Below are positions 13,901 through 25,265 of a stretch of 64,000 nucleotides of DNA, piece after piece (within the stretch, counting starts at the first letter, position 1; each line of letters begins with the position of its first letter). A model generated the notes under the pieces. It did not search any database. It saw only the letters and a program-made list of their open reading frames with translations, and had not been told where the DNA came from. The position numbers were made by a program, and so were the translations under genes. Location: the NCBI GenBank assembly GCA_025642065.1, contig JAODUP010000520.1:187001-251000 (forward strand). Direction: 5' to 3'. The DNA is from Paralvinella palmiformis (taxonomy: Eukaryota; Annelida; Polychaeta; Terebellida; Alvinellidae).

Positions 13901-16900
13901 TTATTCACATATAAGATGGTATTATATATATATATATATAAATTATTAAACCACTAATAGGATAATATAACCATCAGCTGTGATTCTATGTGCCAGTGCC
14001 TGTTTACTCACTGTAGGGTGTGAAATAAGCACCTACCCGGCGTCCGATGTGTTATGTTGCTGTTGACCGTGACGTGAAGCCAACGGGTGCAGTGGTTGGG
14101 TATCAATTTAGACCAATTCTGCTTGTAAATACATCATCTATCGTTGATATTTTAAGCCAACCTGGATACATACGGATACATACGTTTTGACATCTTTTTT
14201 AAGCTATAGAGTTGCTACATTGTGAGGTTGTGTCTGTAAACAATGAAATGTTGTTGACGTCTTGTCACAGCAACAAATGTTTGAAATGGGACGGCTTAAT
14301 TCTGCAAAAGCTACACAGTTAATAGTTATATGGAACAGCAAGTACTGCGACAACAGTTAAGGCTGGATCACGTCAGAAGAGGACTGATGTTACTGTATAG
14401 ATGAGGATTCTCATGTGAAGTGGTCTGATGATAATAATAATAAAAGTTAATTCTTCATAAGGAGTGAATTAATGCATTGATTAACCTGATCACTGGTCAT
14501 ACGCCCCGAGACATATGGCTCAAGGGGCTATCTCCAAAGGAAATCTGATAATCTAATGTTACACATGCCACTCATCTAGCATCAATCAGAATCAACTCTA
14601 CATCTGTAAAATATACTATCCCACAGCACATTGGACAGTAACGTACTTAGCTTGGTGATCAGATCTCTGGTACCACTGATTCACATCTTGTGCTCGGCTC
14701 CCTTTCAATATCCAATTATTCAGACAAACACAGAAGGCATAAATTTAATCCAACTTTAGACCTTCAACAGCATACTGTACAAAATGAAACAAAGAAACCA
14801 GTTGCCCAGTGTAACAAGCTGGCTTAGTGCTCCCTGGAGAAGGTGAACAGTAATTAAGCCAGAAGACTGACTACTAGTACTACCCAATACTATCATTCCA
14901 GCACCATGTAACAAACAAGAGGAAAAGGCAAACTATTTGCACACAGTGTGCAAATTGTTTTAAGAACAATATAGCCAACCTGGCAGAATAACTGGACTGG
15001 GGTTCTCTGAAATATTTCTAATGTACACGGCAGCACTCATACCAGTTTCAACACATACACACACAGAACAAAAATGCTAGATCCAGGCCACCCAACATAC
15101 AGGTGTATATTAAGACTACATCCATGAACACTAGAAAAAACATCTAGAGATAAGTGTAAGTGACCAGAACTTCCCTCAGACATAGGATGAGACCATCTCC
15201 AAAAACAATCTTGTGTCACAATGGACCAATTAGCAATAACATTACTAATTATAGCAAGTATTAAATAATCTCATTTCAGTCCCTACTCTGTCACATTTAA
15301 TTGATGTTTAGCTCATCTACAAGGATCCCTATGAGAACAGCATAGCAGGTAAATCATCACAACAATAGAAAATTAGAAATGAACTACTCAACTTTAAGAT
15401 TATCAATATGATAACCCTATGTACAGTGAGTTAACCAAATTTAGTAAGCATACAAAGAGTATGTAAAATTATTTACATAAATTACTGATAATACACATCT
15501 TCCATGGTGATACTGCGAAATTAGCAACTTCTACCATTAATTAAGCAAGTGGTAATCTCAACCTATGCAGGTCACAGTCCACGGAATGGAGCACAAATGT
15601 GAAATAATTTTCATATATTCATAAACTTGGCATTCAGGTGTCTAACAGTAACACTAGTAACAGCGGCAGTGAAGGTAGATCAACAGCACCAAAGATGGCA
15701 AAATAGTACAACCTATCAGTTTAGACACAACCTGCAGTAAGCCACAGGTAATACTTGAATGCCTACACTAATTAAGGAGAGCCAAAGGGCATCAGGCAAG
15801 ATTCATTCAGATTCCGTAGATCAATAAATGACAGTCAGGTGGTCATCATTAAGGGTCTATACAAACAACAACATACAAGCTGAAATGACAATAATGTCTG
15901 GACATAAACATGAGTTTAACATACAGAGCTCTGCAAATGCAATTGCCACAAACAGCACATATGTGAATGCATAGGTCATACAGACAATATTGTGTTAGTC
16001 AGATATAGCTAGACAGTGTCTGACAGACACATGGATAATGTAATAGTCACATAGAGGGTACTTGACAGCCATACAGAAAATATATGTCAGTCAAACAAAA
16101 CAAGTGATCGCCACAGCAGTAATGCAGGAGTGCCCCAGAAACATGTGTTAGACACATAATATGAACCAACCCAAGTAAAAGAGATCATGTAGCAGCCACA
16201 AGACAGCCTAGCCAACATGTGGAGTCCTATGAGCAATATTCATGCATAAAATAAACACATTGGATCCCAAAGGCAATAGGTGAAAGCCTGCAGGCAAATT
16301 ACAGAATTGCACATCAGAAAATCGAATTAAAAATTCCATGCCACGTTTTTCTTTCATCAGTGAAGGATCCAGCTCATTCAGTGACATCATCTGAGCATTA
16401 ATAAATGCAACTTTTTCATAAAAAAGTAGAAAATAAGATGCAGCAAGTCAATGCCAGCATTGGGACAGGATGATGAATAAGGAAGAGCAAGGTGCCACAG
16501 TCAGATGTGGACGAAAACTGGTTGGTTTATCTCAAGTAGTCATAACCAAAAACGTGACACCTGAGGGCTCAGCTGGTGGCAAGCAATCACATTAGAATAA
16601 AGCCACCACATCTAAATGTCAGATGTCATGACGTAGAACTGAAATAAACCAAGTAATGATGATGATGATAAAAGTGAGGGCAATCAATGGTAACCGTCTC
16701 TAGGGTTGGGCTGTATGTCAATGTACATGGTGTTGTGTCTGTTACATCCTCTAACACTTGAAATATCATCTAAAAGAGACAACACTGGCAAGCTGACTCA
16801 AAATATTATCTAAGAACATCCAGGCTACTACTAATTAACAACTGTTGATCAAATTACACATCAAACAAAGCCAGCTATATCACACACTGAAACTGACTGA

Positions 16901-18544
16901 CAGCTGTCAATAAATTATAATGATGGCGTACAGCACAATGAGGCCAGACAATATTTTGCATTCTGGCATACTTAATTATCAGCAAAGGCAGTATAAATGC
17001 AAGAGAAACGAATAGAGCCCCTTCCACACCAGGCACTGAACATGACTGATCCACTGCTTGGTGACTATTATGTGTGTGAGAGTTTAATATCCAGTGCTCT
17101 ACAGTCACTGGGATGAACTTGGACTTATAACACTGACAGTTATAGTTAGCCCTAAACACTGGTTAGATTATAGTTGATTTACTGTTTCAGAGATGGTAAA
17201 GGTAACTCCTAACATCACAGTTAACCCTCAGAGCTAAGCAGAGTACAATTAAATCTCAGCACCAGTCACATTGTGGTTAACCCTCTACATGAGTCACTTA
17301 ACACTAATAACAGTAAACCACATTGGATGGCTAAACTCTCAGTACCAGCCACTGTTACAGGTACATAATAAGTTTTCCACTTCACTAAGAACATGCTGAT
17401 CACATTATACCAAAGCATTCACAAAGCTTGTTTGAGGCCATAATTCAATCATTACGACTTAATCATAAGCCAATACAAACACCCATGACTAATCCATTGA
17501 AGAGACAGGTATGTATATATAATATTAATATTATTAAACATTCTCAGCAATTATAAACCAACAGCGACGCCCATTGGAAGAGGTCAAAGAGTACATTGGT
17601 AAACCAGCTGATTTGAAGTCTTGTGTCCAGAGGTCAGCCAATACTGTTGTTATAATCCTCCAGATGTTGTTTAAATACTTAACAGACGTTACCATTATGT
17701 TTGCATTTTTGTGATAGCTACTATAATTTCATGCAATTTTGGTTGACACAAAACATCAGTCTTTAACTAGTTTTAACTACAACCAAGTATGAATGGGTTA
17801 CAGGTAAAGTTTTAACAATACCAACTGATTATCTAATTAAAACAGTTGAAAATACAAATCAGTATTACAGCATTAAACAATATTAACACCTTGGAAGTAT
17901 TAGCCTTTAGCTAGGAGTGATCAATGTTGAATATATGAGTATCAGAGGTAATCCAAGTTTTTGAGCCTCTGTCACAGAAGCTCAAAATAATATCAAGTAT
18001 TCTACCACTACCAGGTCCAGGAACAATATAATTAGGTTATTACACACACGCACATAACTGGGCTGCATCAATAAAGCCAGCTATAAACATTGATATATGT
18101 GTAGTGTATGTCACTGCGCGTGTATATCATACTAGATGTATGATAGACAAGCCATTGTAATTGTTGAAGCAACATGTCGTACGATTCAACAGTGTTAACA
18201 CAATATCAAACCCGGACATGCTGCTATTTCGCAGTCATCACCTCTTCGTTAAAAATGAAGTCTATGCATGGACACGAAAAATGTGGCAGGATGAATTCGG
18301 GACATATATAATGCAGACAGTGAGCCACACACGCGTGTCAAGATATCAGATCCAGAGCCATTACTAAAGGCATTAGGATTAGCTCATCATAACCGTGGTG
18401 ATATAACCAGGGATCGCAGCCCGTACCATACCTGGGATCCGGAAGAATGATTTTCTTGCTAGCCCTGGCCGCTGGAGTGTTTTTGCTTTTCTCCATGGCC
18501 ATTAGATAGCTAACATCGGCCAGTACGGCTTCTAAGTCCGCCAT
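2839..18544 (-). CDS. GRK2: G protein-coupled receptor kinase 2/3 (beta-adrenergic receptor kinase), 5' part, exons 1-3
   Basis: GRK2-class kinases phosphorylate agonist-occupied GPCRs at the plasma membrane, leading to arrestin binding and desensitisation. Coding exons seen: 18432-18544, 7624-7700 and 2839-2912 (113, 77 and 74 nt; phases 2, 1, 0; 88 codons). Each has GT donors and AG acceptors. The first 38 residues are nearly identical to vertebrate GRK2: [20 protein letters not shown], then a TPAARASKK stretch. This is the N-terminal helix that docks on receptors. Exon 2 reads [20 protein letters not shown] and exon 3 YLLFKEFC, the start of the RGS-homology domain. The start is supported by an in-frame TGA (minus strand, 18557-18559) five codons upstream. 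The kinase, PH and remaining RH domains lie outside the window. Intron 1 is 10.7 kb and intron 2 is 4.7 kb. Invertebrates usually have one gene for the GRK2/3 pair, so GRK2 versus GRK3 is not a meaningful distinction here. Confidence 0.95.
2971..3018. repeat. (TA)n microsatellite, GRK2 intron 2
   Basis: About 48 bp of uninterrupted AT dinucleotides lie 59 bp upstream (in gene sense) of the GRK2 exon 3 acceptor. The open frames with runs of Tyr-Ile here are translation artefacts of the repeat. Confidence 0.95.
3186..3275 (-). repeat. tRNA-derived SINE fragment (family B)
   Basis: On the minus strand this reads like a tRNA head: an A-box-like segment (GCACAGTGGTTAGAGCAC) followed about 30 bp later by a B-box-like GAGTTCGAATCC. 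Sister copies with the same core lie at 3796-3925, 37985-38150, 38998-39142 and 41615-41770. The cloverleaf is not intact, so it is not a functional tRNA gene. It lies in GRK2 intron 2. Confidence 0.65.
3796..3925 (+). repeat. tRNA-derived SINE (family B), followed by (TG)n
   Basis: The tRNA-like head (GGTGCAGTGGTTATATAATT, then CCAGGTTGTTGGTTCAAAGCC) is followed by a tail with CATGTGTCCCAGGTTTGACC. That tail is shared with the copies at 37985-38150 and 41615-41770. It runs directly into the (TG)n tract at 3926-3970. It lies in GRK2 intron 2. Confidence 0.65.
3926..3970. repeat. (TG)n microsatellite
   Basis: About 45 bp of TG dinucleotides, adjoining the 3' end of a tRNA-type SINE. Apparent Cys-Val and Thr-His frames are repeat artefacts. 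Confidence 0.95.
4555..4690 (-). repeat. decayed tRNA-derived SINE (family B)
   Basis: On the minus strand the segment ending near 4683 begins AGCACAGTGGGTAGAAC, like the A-box part of family B. It has a degenerate B box (GGATTTGACTTCC) near 4626-4638. No target duplication is visible. It lies in GRK2 intron 2. Confidence 0.45.
6129..6187. repeat. (TA)n microsatellite, GRK2 intron 2
   Basis: About 58 bp of pure TA dinucleotides. Shorter tracts lie at 7030-7064 (TA then TG), 7215-7236 (GA) and, in intron 1, 7911-7940 (AC). The rest of intron 2 (2913-7623) shows no recognisable exon. Confidence 0.95.
7701..18431. other. GRK2 intron 1, 10.7 kb
   Basis: The intron lies between GRK2 exons 2 and 1 and contains no recognisable exon of another gene. 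It holds an AC tract at 7911-7940, a short TA tract at 13921-13940 and a SINE-like segment at 10256-10410. The open frames at 11722-12142 and 13259-13480 (minus) have no conserved family that I can defend. Segments near 15950-16200 and 17190-17350 look like old, diverged tandem repeats, but I cannot define a unit. Confidence 0.6.
10256..10410 (-). repeat. decayed SINE-like segment (possible family A)
   Basis: In plus orientation it starts with TTTATGGCCACTT and contains GGCAGGGTGAAAGATGAAC and GATCTGAACTCAG. This is the same order of landmarks as the family A SINEs read in antisense (tail, body, B-box region). The head is too diverged to see a tRNA A box, so the assignment is tentative. Confidence 0.4.
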
Positions 18545-18720
18545 TTTTGCGAGATGTCAAATTTTCTGATTGCAGTCACTTCGCACAAATCCGTAAGCAG
18601 ACCACAGTAGCGCCAGCCGAGTCCTAGCTGTGGGGAGAGGGGGCGCCAGCTTCGAGCCCCACTTCCCACCGATAGAAGCCGGTTATATCCGAATTTCACC
18701 CGTTATGGCTAAACTCTAAC
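18545..18720 (-). promoter_or_regulatory. GRK2 5' UTR / promoter, CpG-rich
   Basis: Directly upstream of the GRK2 start codon the composition changes from AT-rich to GC- and CpG-rich, with a GGGGAGAGGGGGCGCC segment near 18632-18647. This is consistent with a TATA-less CpG promoter. On the minus strand the start codon sits in AAAATGGCGGAC, which resembles the YY1 motif found at many animal start sites. The transcription start is not determinable from sequence alone. Confidence 0.5.
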
Positions 18721-19748
18721 GCTATCCAACTGTGTCTCCGAATTATTCCAACAAACGATCGTCCGGTATCGCCATGTGCACGCGCTTAAATGAGCAATAC
18801 CATTCCTAGATTCTTGCCGACATTGTTGGGTGCATAATTAATTTGGTCGCTTTGACTGTAGGCGGCAGCCCCGTGCACAATGAAAACACTGCACCTGATT
18901 GGCTAATACTGACCTCAACACGACCCAGATTGCTAGGTGACGTCAGTATGTCAATATTATTGATCATGAATAGGAGCGGCCGATCATTCTCCATACGGAC
19001 AGATAGGCGATGTGAATCATTTGTTCATAAAATATTTGGCGGTTTTGCTACAGAATATAGAGATCGGTTTCCAGAGATAAGCAAAGTTATGAAAACAAAT
19101 TCTTGAAATAGTTAATCCGTTCAGGCACCATAAATTTGATAAAACTGCAAATGCTGCATAGGCAAAGTAGCTAATATTTGTACTATAAAGTATAATCTAG
19201 ACTCTACCATACCACTTAGTCTGAGGTGTGTTTTATGTGAAGCACATTTATTTTTAATTTACTCTGCGAATTAAATTATTATAACCTTAGTACTGTTGGT
19301 GTTGCTGCTCGACAATGGTCACGTTGGGTGTTTTTAATCAATCGTCTTTTTGACATCACTAATGAATATCGATAATGACAATAAATTAGTAATACTCTAA
19401 ACCAAAGATATATGCATTAGCCTTGTATACTTCTAACTTGTATACTTGTATACTTCTAACTTGTATACTTCTAACTCAGTTTGACATTATGACAAATTTC
19501 CTGTGTAACCCAATATATGCCCAATTGTCGGAATATATTATTTTTTTAAGAAAATAGCTATAGACATAGTAAATTGAATACGGATAGTGCACGTAACTGT
19601 ACTATAGAATAATAGATGTATGACAACCAGAGTTAGTATTCGGTAGATCATCAGTGTATATATCATCTAAGATGATGATTGATCGATGCATACGGTTTGA
19701 AAAGATACTTTTAAAGGCTATAAATTAATTAAGACCCCCCCCCCTCTC

Positions 19749-19752
<4 letters not shown>

Positions 19753-19780
<28 letters not shown>
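19753..19780. repeat. (TG)n microsatellite
   Basis: About 28 bp of TG, preceded by a run of about nine C residues. Confidence 0.9.
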
Positions 19781-20046
19781 CTGACAGCTGAGGTGAAAAG
19801 CAACTAGCATAAATTAAACAGGAATAATGATTTTTTTAAAAATAATTTTAACCAGTAGAATCTAAATTAATAAGCTTCTAAATACTACAAATACACTATG
19901 ACCCACTTGTCCTCAACTCATCCATAAAATGGTAAAACTTAAAATTAAACAGGTTGGGGTTAATTAAGTATTATAACCACTAGTAACGTAAATCAGAAAA
20001 TAAAATTGTTAATAATTCATCAAGGCAATTCATATACAGCTGTGTT

Positions 20047-20047
<1 letters not shown>

Positions 20048-20122
<75 letters not shown>
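20048..20122. repeat. (CA)n(TA)n compound microsatellite
   Basis: About 30 bp of CA turning directly into about 45 bp of TA, a compound form seen repeatedly in this window. Confidence 0.95.
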
Positions 20123-20124
<2 letters not shown>

Positions 20125-20421
20125 CCCTTTGCTAAAAGTTAGGGGTCTGTTCGTAGCGAAACTTGTAGTACAGTTGGCCATATATATATCCATTTATATT
20201 TAAGTTGTTAGTTTGATTCTGGTATATATCTGACGGGTGTTTAATCATTTGTTGTCATTTATTGCCTTGTAAAATTATCAGTGAACCAGACCCTTGTGTA
20301 TTGAGAGATCATGGCTAACACCCAGCGGTATTAAGCACCATACTATACAGAGGCTTCTAATTTGACTTAGTTAATCTAAACCTAAGCCAATCTTTTACTA
20401 TACGTCGCTGATGTTTGACAG

Positions 20422-20424
<3 letters not shown>

Positions 20425-20488
<64 letters not shown>
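20425..20488. repeat. (TA)n microsatellite
   Basis: About 63 bp of uninterrupted TA dinucleotides in intergenic DNA. Confidence 0.95.
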
Positions 20489-20493
<5 letters not shown>

Positions 20494-21475
20494 CCGCCAA
20501 TCTGTTATATAACCAGTCGTCCAATCGTCATTTGGAAGCCCTTTATCTAAAAAGAGACGGCCATTTTTATGTGCTGATCATGGACACACCATTTTTTCTG
20601 TGGACGCAATATTCTTCACAGTGTGTATAGTCAGTCACATTCCAAAGACAGCTCGTAAAACGTACGATTTTTCGGTAGCGACAAATTCGCTGGTCCACCG
20701 AATCACAATATGTTTCATCATAATAACTGGACGATTCAATGGGGAATCAATAACTGATAGCGATTCATTTTTCTAATAAAATACTTCGTCCGATACGAAG
20801 ATATAAGTACAGTTTGTAAGATTTCGACGTAAAGCTTAGCGATTCATGACCCACACTCCTATAAAACCTATGTGACCAATGTATGATCAACATCTTCGGA
20901 GGAACTCTCAATTACAGAAATCAAGACCGAAGTATGAAAATTATCCCGTTTGAAATGGAAAAGATGGGAGCAAAATGACACCCCGTGGCAAACAATTGTT
21001 AATTTCTGTTTGCTTTAAAACCGATAAAACAAAGCTCACCACCGTAAATCACTGGTAGGACTGGTCTAAAAGGAAAGATGTGGATTTTTTAGTCTTAATA
21101 AATGCTTATATAGATTCCAATACACAGAATCTAATTTGTTATTATTATCTATAATCATAATTTATTTATTGAACAGATTTTTATGCTCTTTGATTCCTGG
21201 TTTAAAAGATGTTTAAATTTTATAGTCGTATCGAAATAGAAAATACTTTCTAAATAATTTATATGTATGGAAAACACATATTACCGGATAATATTATTTC
21301 AGCTGAAAGTACTGTATGCAACATATTGATTGTTTGTGAGATAAAATCTTTTAACTAATTATTTCATAATTTTTACAAACTCAAATTTTATAATATGCTA
21401 ATATCATTCATGAAGGATAGTTGTTATACAAGATTTTATATTCATATATATGGTATATAATTCTGGCATATTTTC

Positions 21476-21590
<115 letters not shown>

Positions 21591-22304
21591 AAAGTATGCC
21601 AGATGTCTAGGGAAATCATTTAAACTGTTTATCACCAATCTGGATCCAAATGAGGACATTGCCCAATAAGTAATCAAGTGGCTCAAGGTTTTATAACCAT
21701 CGAAAAAATGCATTTAAGACAATTAATAGAATCACGACATTCTAATATCAGTCACTTTTAGAACTACAATTCTAGCCATTTTAATTTTATTAAAACAGTA
21801 ACTGATAGCATTCGATATCTAACATTGTTTCCTGAAAGACAAATAGTATTCGTTGCTGGACCCTCACCAAAGCGCATCAGAATCGTTTAGAAATTTCCTA
21901 TATGAAACAATATAATGACCCATGCAGTATCGAATTTGTCTATTGTCTAGATATGCATGGTAGTATTTAATCTTGAACTAGCCTGACTGCTATTGTGATT
22001 AATGCCAAACAATTTAATAAAGGTGTTGCCACACAAAACATGCAGGAAATGATTTCTGCCTATGAGAGCAAATAAACGTCTGGAAACGTAGTATACACGT
22101 TTTCGAATATCGGCTGTATTATACGTGGGACAAGTATGCTATAAATCCTCCTATAACAGATGTTCAAGGAATAACCAATTTAAAATGGGCTCGATCAATA
22201 TTTTAATAGCGGCAGTTTTCAACTATTTGGCAGAAACAATTAATGTTAGTTCAGTTGAGTTATTTAGACTTATAGCTCTGCCTCAGAAAACAAATCCCAC
22301 AAAC

Positions 22305-22385
22305 GCAGCTATGGGCGGAATTCGAATCCACGACCTAAAAGTTTGTAACACAGTACTTTAACCACTAGGCCATCGGAAAGCCCTC
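22305..22385 (-). repeat. tRNA-derived SINE head
   Basis: On the minus strand, GGCCTAGTGGTTAAAGTACT (A-box-like) is followed by GGTCGTGGATTCGAATTCC (B-box-like), with tRNA-like spacing of about 30 bp. The outer stem does not pair cleanly, so it is read as a SINE or tRNA relic rather than a tRNA gene. Confidence 0.6.
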
Positions 22386-24821
22386 ATTCAGTTGATGCTA
22401 ATATAGGGTTTATAAATAAGTGCAGTTGTGGGGTACACTTTGCATACACATATATTGTAGGCTTAATATATATATTGCTTTAATTTATTAATCCAACCAT
22501 GACGCCTATATTGAGGTTGAATTACGCATTGTTCTGCTTGAACCTCAAACTTCGATGAAAAAAGAGAGATTAGGAACGTATCCTCAGATACCCCACGCAT
22601 ACATACCAAAGGTTAATTACCATGAAGTAAAAACCGTACTCAGTTATACTGCTAGATATACAGGATAATCTGAAAGCTGAATTTAATGCGAATTCGTTGA
22701 TGATTCACTTTAATCAAATGATAGTTCTTGTAAGTATCATGTAAGATAGGAGAATCAAATTTAGATGCACACCTGGGGCGCTATAGGTCATCATGAGCCC
22801 TTTTTAATTTATATAAGTGAGTGAGTGACTTATTTGTTTTTGGTACTTTTTAGTGATATAACCCAAGCATATATACAGATATGATCGGATTCGAAACTTA
22901 CTCTAACCACAGTTATTTATCTATTTATTGGACTATTCGCATTACATTTTTTTTCAACTAATCTGATACGTATTGGAATTTTTCTCTCAAAATACAAATA
23001 TTCCAGTTTGTATGTATTGCATTCGAATATTTTCCAAAGGTATCGAGATTTATGAATACTCCAGTCAATACAACTGAATATTGCATTACATAAAAGCTTG
23101 TTTCATGGAATATTATATGATATATGAAATTATATATCTTACGTTGTTTGTAAAATCATGTATTATTTGTTCAACATCAACAATATTCCTGAATTATTAG
23201 ACTGCCGATAAGGCACAATAATCCAAGCTTTTGTAATAAGAATTGCTGTATCAATCATTTAAATATATAGTCACGATGTCGTGTTAAGCGGTAAAGTTTA
23301 GGGCCACTCAGAAGTTGCATATCCAGTGTTACACCAATGGTTCTCGTCGTGTATTATGCAATCAGAAGGCTGACCAGGCCATTACTACAGGGACTTCAAT
23401 TTCTCAGTAATATATGTGTGTCATGGTGATGTTCGCCCAAATTTCTCATACCGGTATAAAGTCTTCCAGGATAAACTAGTCCAGGTATATATGGCTAAGT
23501 TGACAGCACATGATAGCAGCCTCTTGCAAGATCATTGAGATATCCCAACACTCATTTAAGCAAATAACCCAAAATATAACCCTCTTCACCTAAGGACAAA
23601 AAACGCCATATCCCGATTCGTATCCTATAGCCAGGGAGGACTAACCAAGACTTGATAAATGTACAACTGTTCAGAACAAACCAGTTTTTTTCACGACCAC
23701 GAAATAAATCCAATCTTTTCAAGCTTCGTAAGTACACCCCGTCAGGATACAGAAGAAAACGTTATTATAGACCAAGAGTTGGATGATTACCTGTCTAGGT
23801 CGTGAGTAACTGAAGGAGATAATCCTTTAGAATATTGGCAGAATAATCGGTATGCCCTACATCATGAATTTTATCACACAACCGAGTTACATCAGCACCA
23901 GGGAAATGGTTGTTTATAGTATTAATAGATGTTGTCTAATTGAAAAACCATTTGACAATGTATTGATTGTTGAGGTTAGTTGCTGACATTGCATATGGCA
24001 TATATCCACACTAAGCATAAATCACCGATTAACATTTATATTCGTGTCAGCCCTACATGTATGTCAGCTAACCGCCTTTGAATGTGTAGTAGTTTTTAAG
24101 CTATTTCTTGGAGTACCTGTGAATGTCGTAGAATTCGAATACTTAACAAATGAATTCATATAGTATTAAAAAACTATCGATTTTCCTTGTGTTAGAACAC
24201 GCATTCTTAATCAAAAGACTAATAAATATTTGAGTACTTTTTCAATGTATTCAATCAACCCATATATAATATATATATGTGTGTGTGTCTGTCTGTCTGT
24301 TCCTGTTTATATTATTTATTCAGTTCATTTGCTACTTTTCAGAGAATTAATGTCTTCAGTATAATCATTGTACTTCTGACAACACTGCAACAGTGTGATA
24401 CTGAATAAATAAATAACAAATATATTGAACTGTTTCTACTCAGCTGTCTGCATATCTGTTTGTCTTCTTATCAAAACGAGAATGGGGAAAAACGTTGGGT
24501 GGTATGGAGTGTAAAAAAAGTTATACTCGGCACAATATCTTGTTTTTCGGGGAGAATCCCTAGGCTGTCGCTTATTCAGCACAGCCTGTATAATGTATAT
24601 TTAATCAAGTGCCCTTAATTTAGCAGGAACCAGTCAAAGAGACTGTACAGTGACACACTAAAAATATGTCTGTAAAAATCCATTAAGAGGTTTAAACGAT
24701 AATCTTTATTTATCTGCGAAAGTTTTCAGAACAGATTTAAAATTTTCGAGAGACGACGCATTTCTAATATCTGGCAATAGGTTTTTAAGTTGTTAGTAAA
24801 ATATTGAAATGGTAACGATGT

Positions 24822-25265
24822 CTAAAGGGTATTTAATGTAGTTTTTTTAAATAAATAATTGGGAGGTATGATCAAAATTTCGTCACTATATGAGCTGCAA
24901 TATTGTGAAGGCCATTGATGATATAACCAGATATGCTGTATTTTATATAACAGGGAGTTACATTGGTCTATAGGATATGTAATAAAGGCATGGAGCACAG
25001 TTACAGGTGTTTTTTGTGTCAATATGTTCTTAAGATGGTGGAAAGCAGCTCGGCAAACTGATGCGACGTGTTCAGATATGTTAATACATTTATCAAAAAT
25101 AACCCCTAGATTTTTTTCTGACTTATTAGGGATAATTGAAGATGCACCAATCTCTAATGCTGGCATTTTTAACGATACATCACCAATACGTATCGAGTTA
25201 GTATAATAATGACCCTTAAAATCCATGTTCAACCCAAAACGTAACACGCTGTAATGCATAGACAA
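24822..25265 (-). pseudogene. non-LTR retrotransposon (LINE) reverse transcriptase fragment, 3' end
   Basis: An open frame of 147 codons resembles the part of a LINE ORF2 just after the polymerase core. It contains IRIGDVSL, then NLGVIFDKCINISEHVASVC, then LHAFITYPIDQCNSLLY. These match the typical 'NLGVIFD...H...VC...AFH.L.NI' and 'VHAFI.S.LDYCNSLLYG' blocks of jockey/CR1-like elements. The frame lacks the polymerase motifs, so this is a truncated copy. It ends in sequence that is no longer LINE-like. It sits in the GRK2-DHX37 intergenic region, in the same orientation as both genes. Confidence 0.8.

Noticed and set aside
15950..17350. Apparent diverged tandem repeats with GTCAGTCA and GTTAACCCTC words
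   Set aside because: No stable unit length could be defined by eye; low-complexity composition may explain it.
18843..19106. 87-codon plus-strand frame upstream of GRK2, possible divergent gene
   Set aside because: No recognisable domain and no splice partners. It lies in GC-rich promoter flank where stops are rarer by chance.
22305..22385. Possible functional tRNA gene
   Set aside because: A and B boxes are visible on the minus strand, but the acceptor stem does not pair and there is no T-run terminator at the right place. Treated as a SINE head. The same reasoning applies to heads at 3186, 38998 and 53166.
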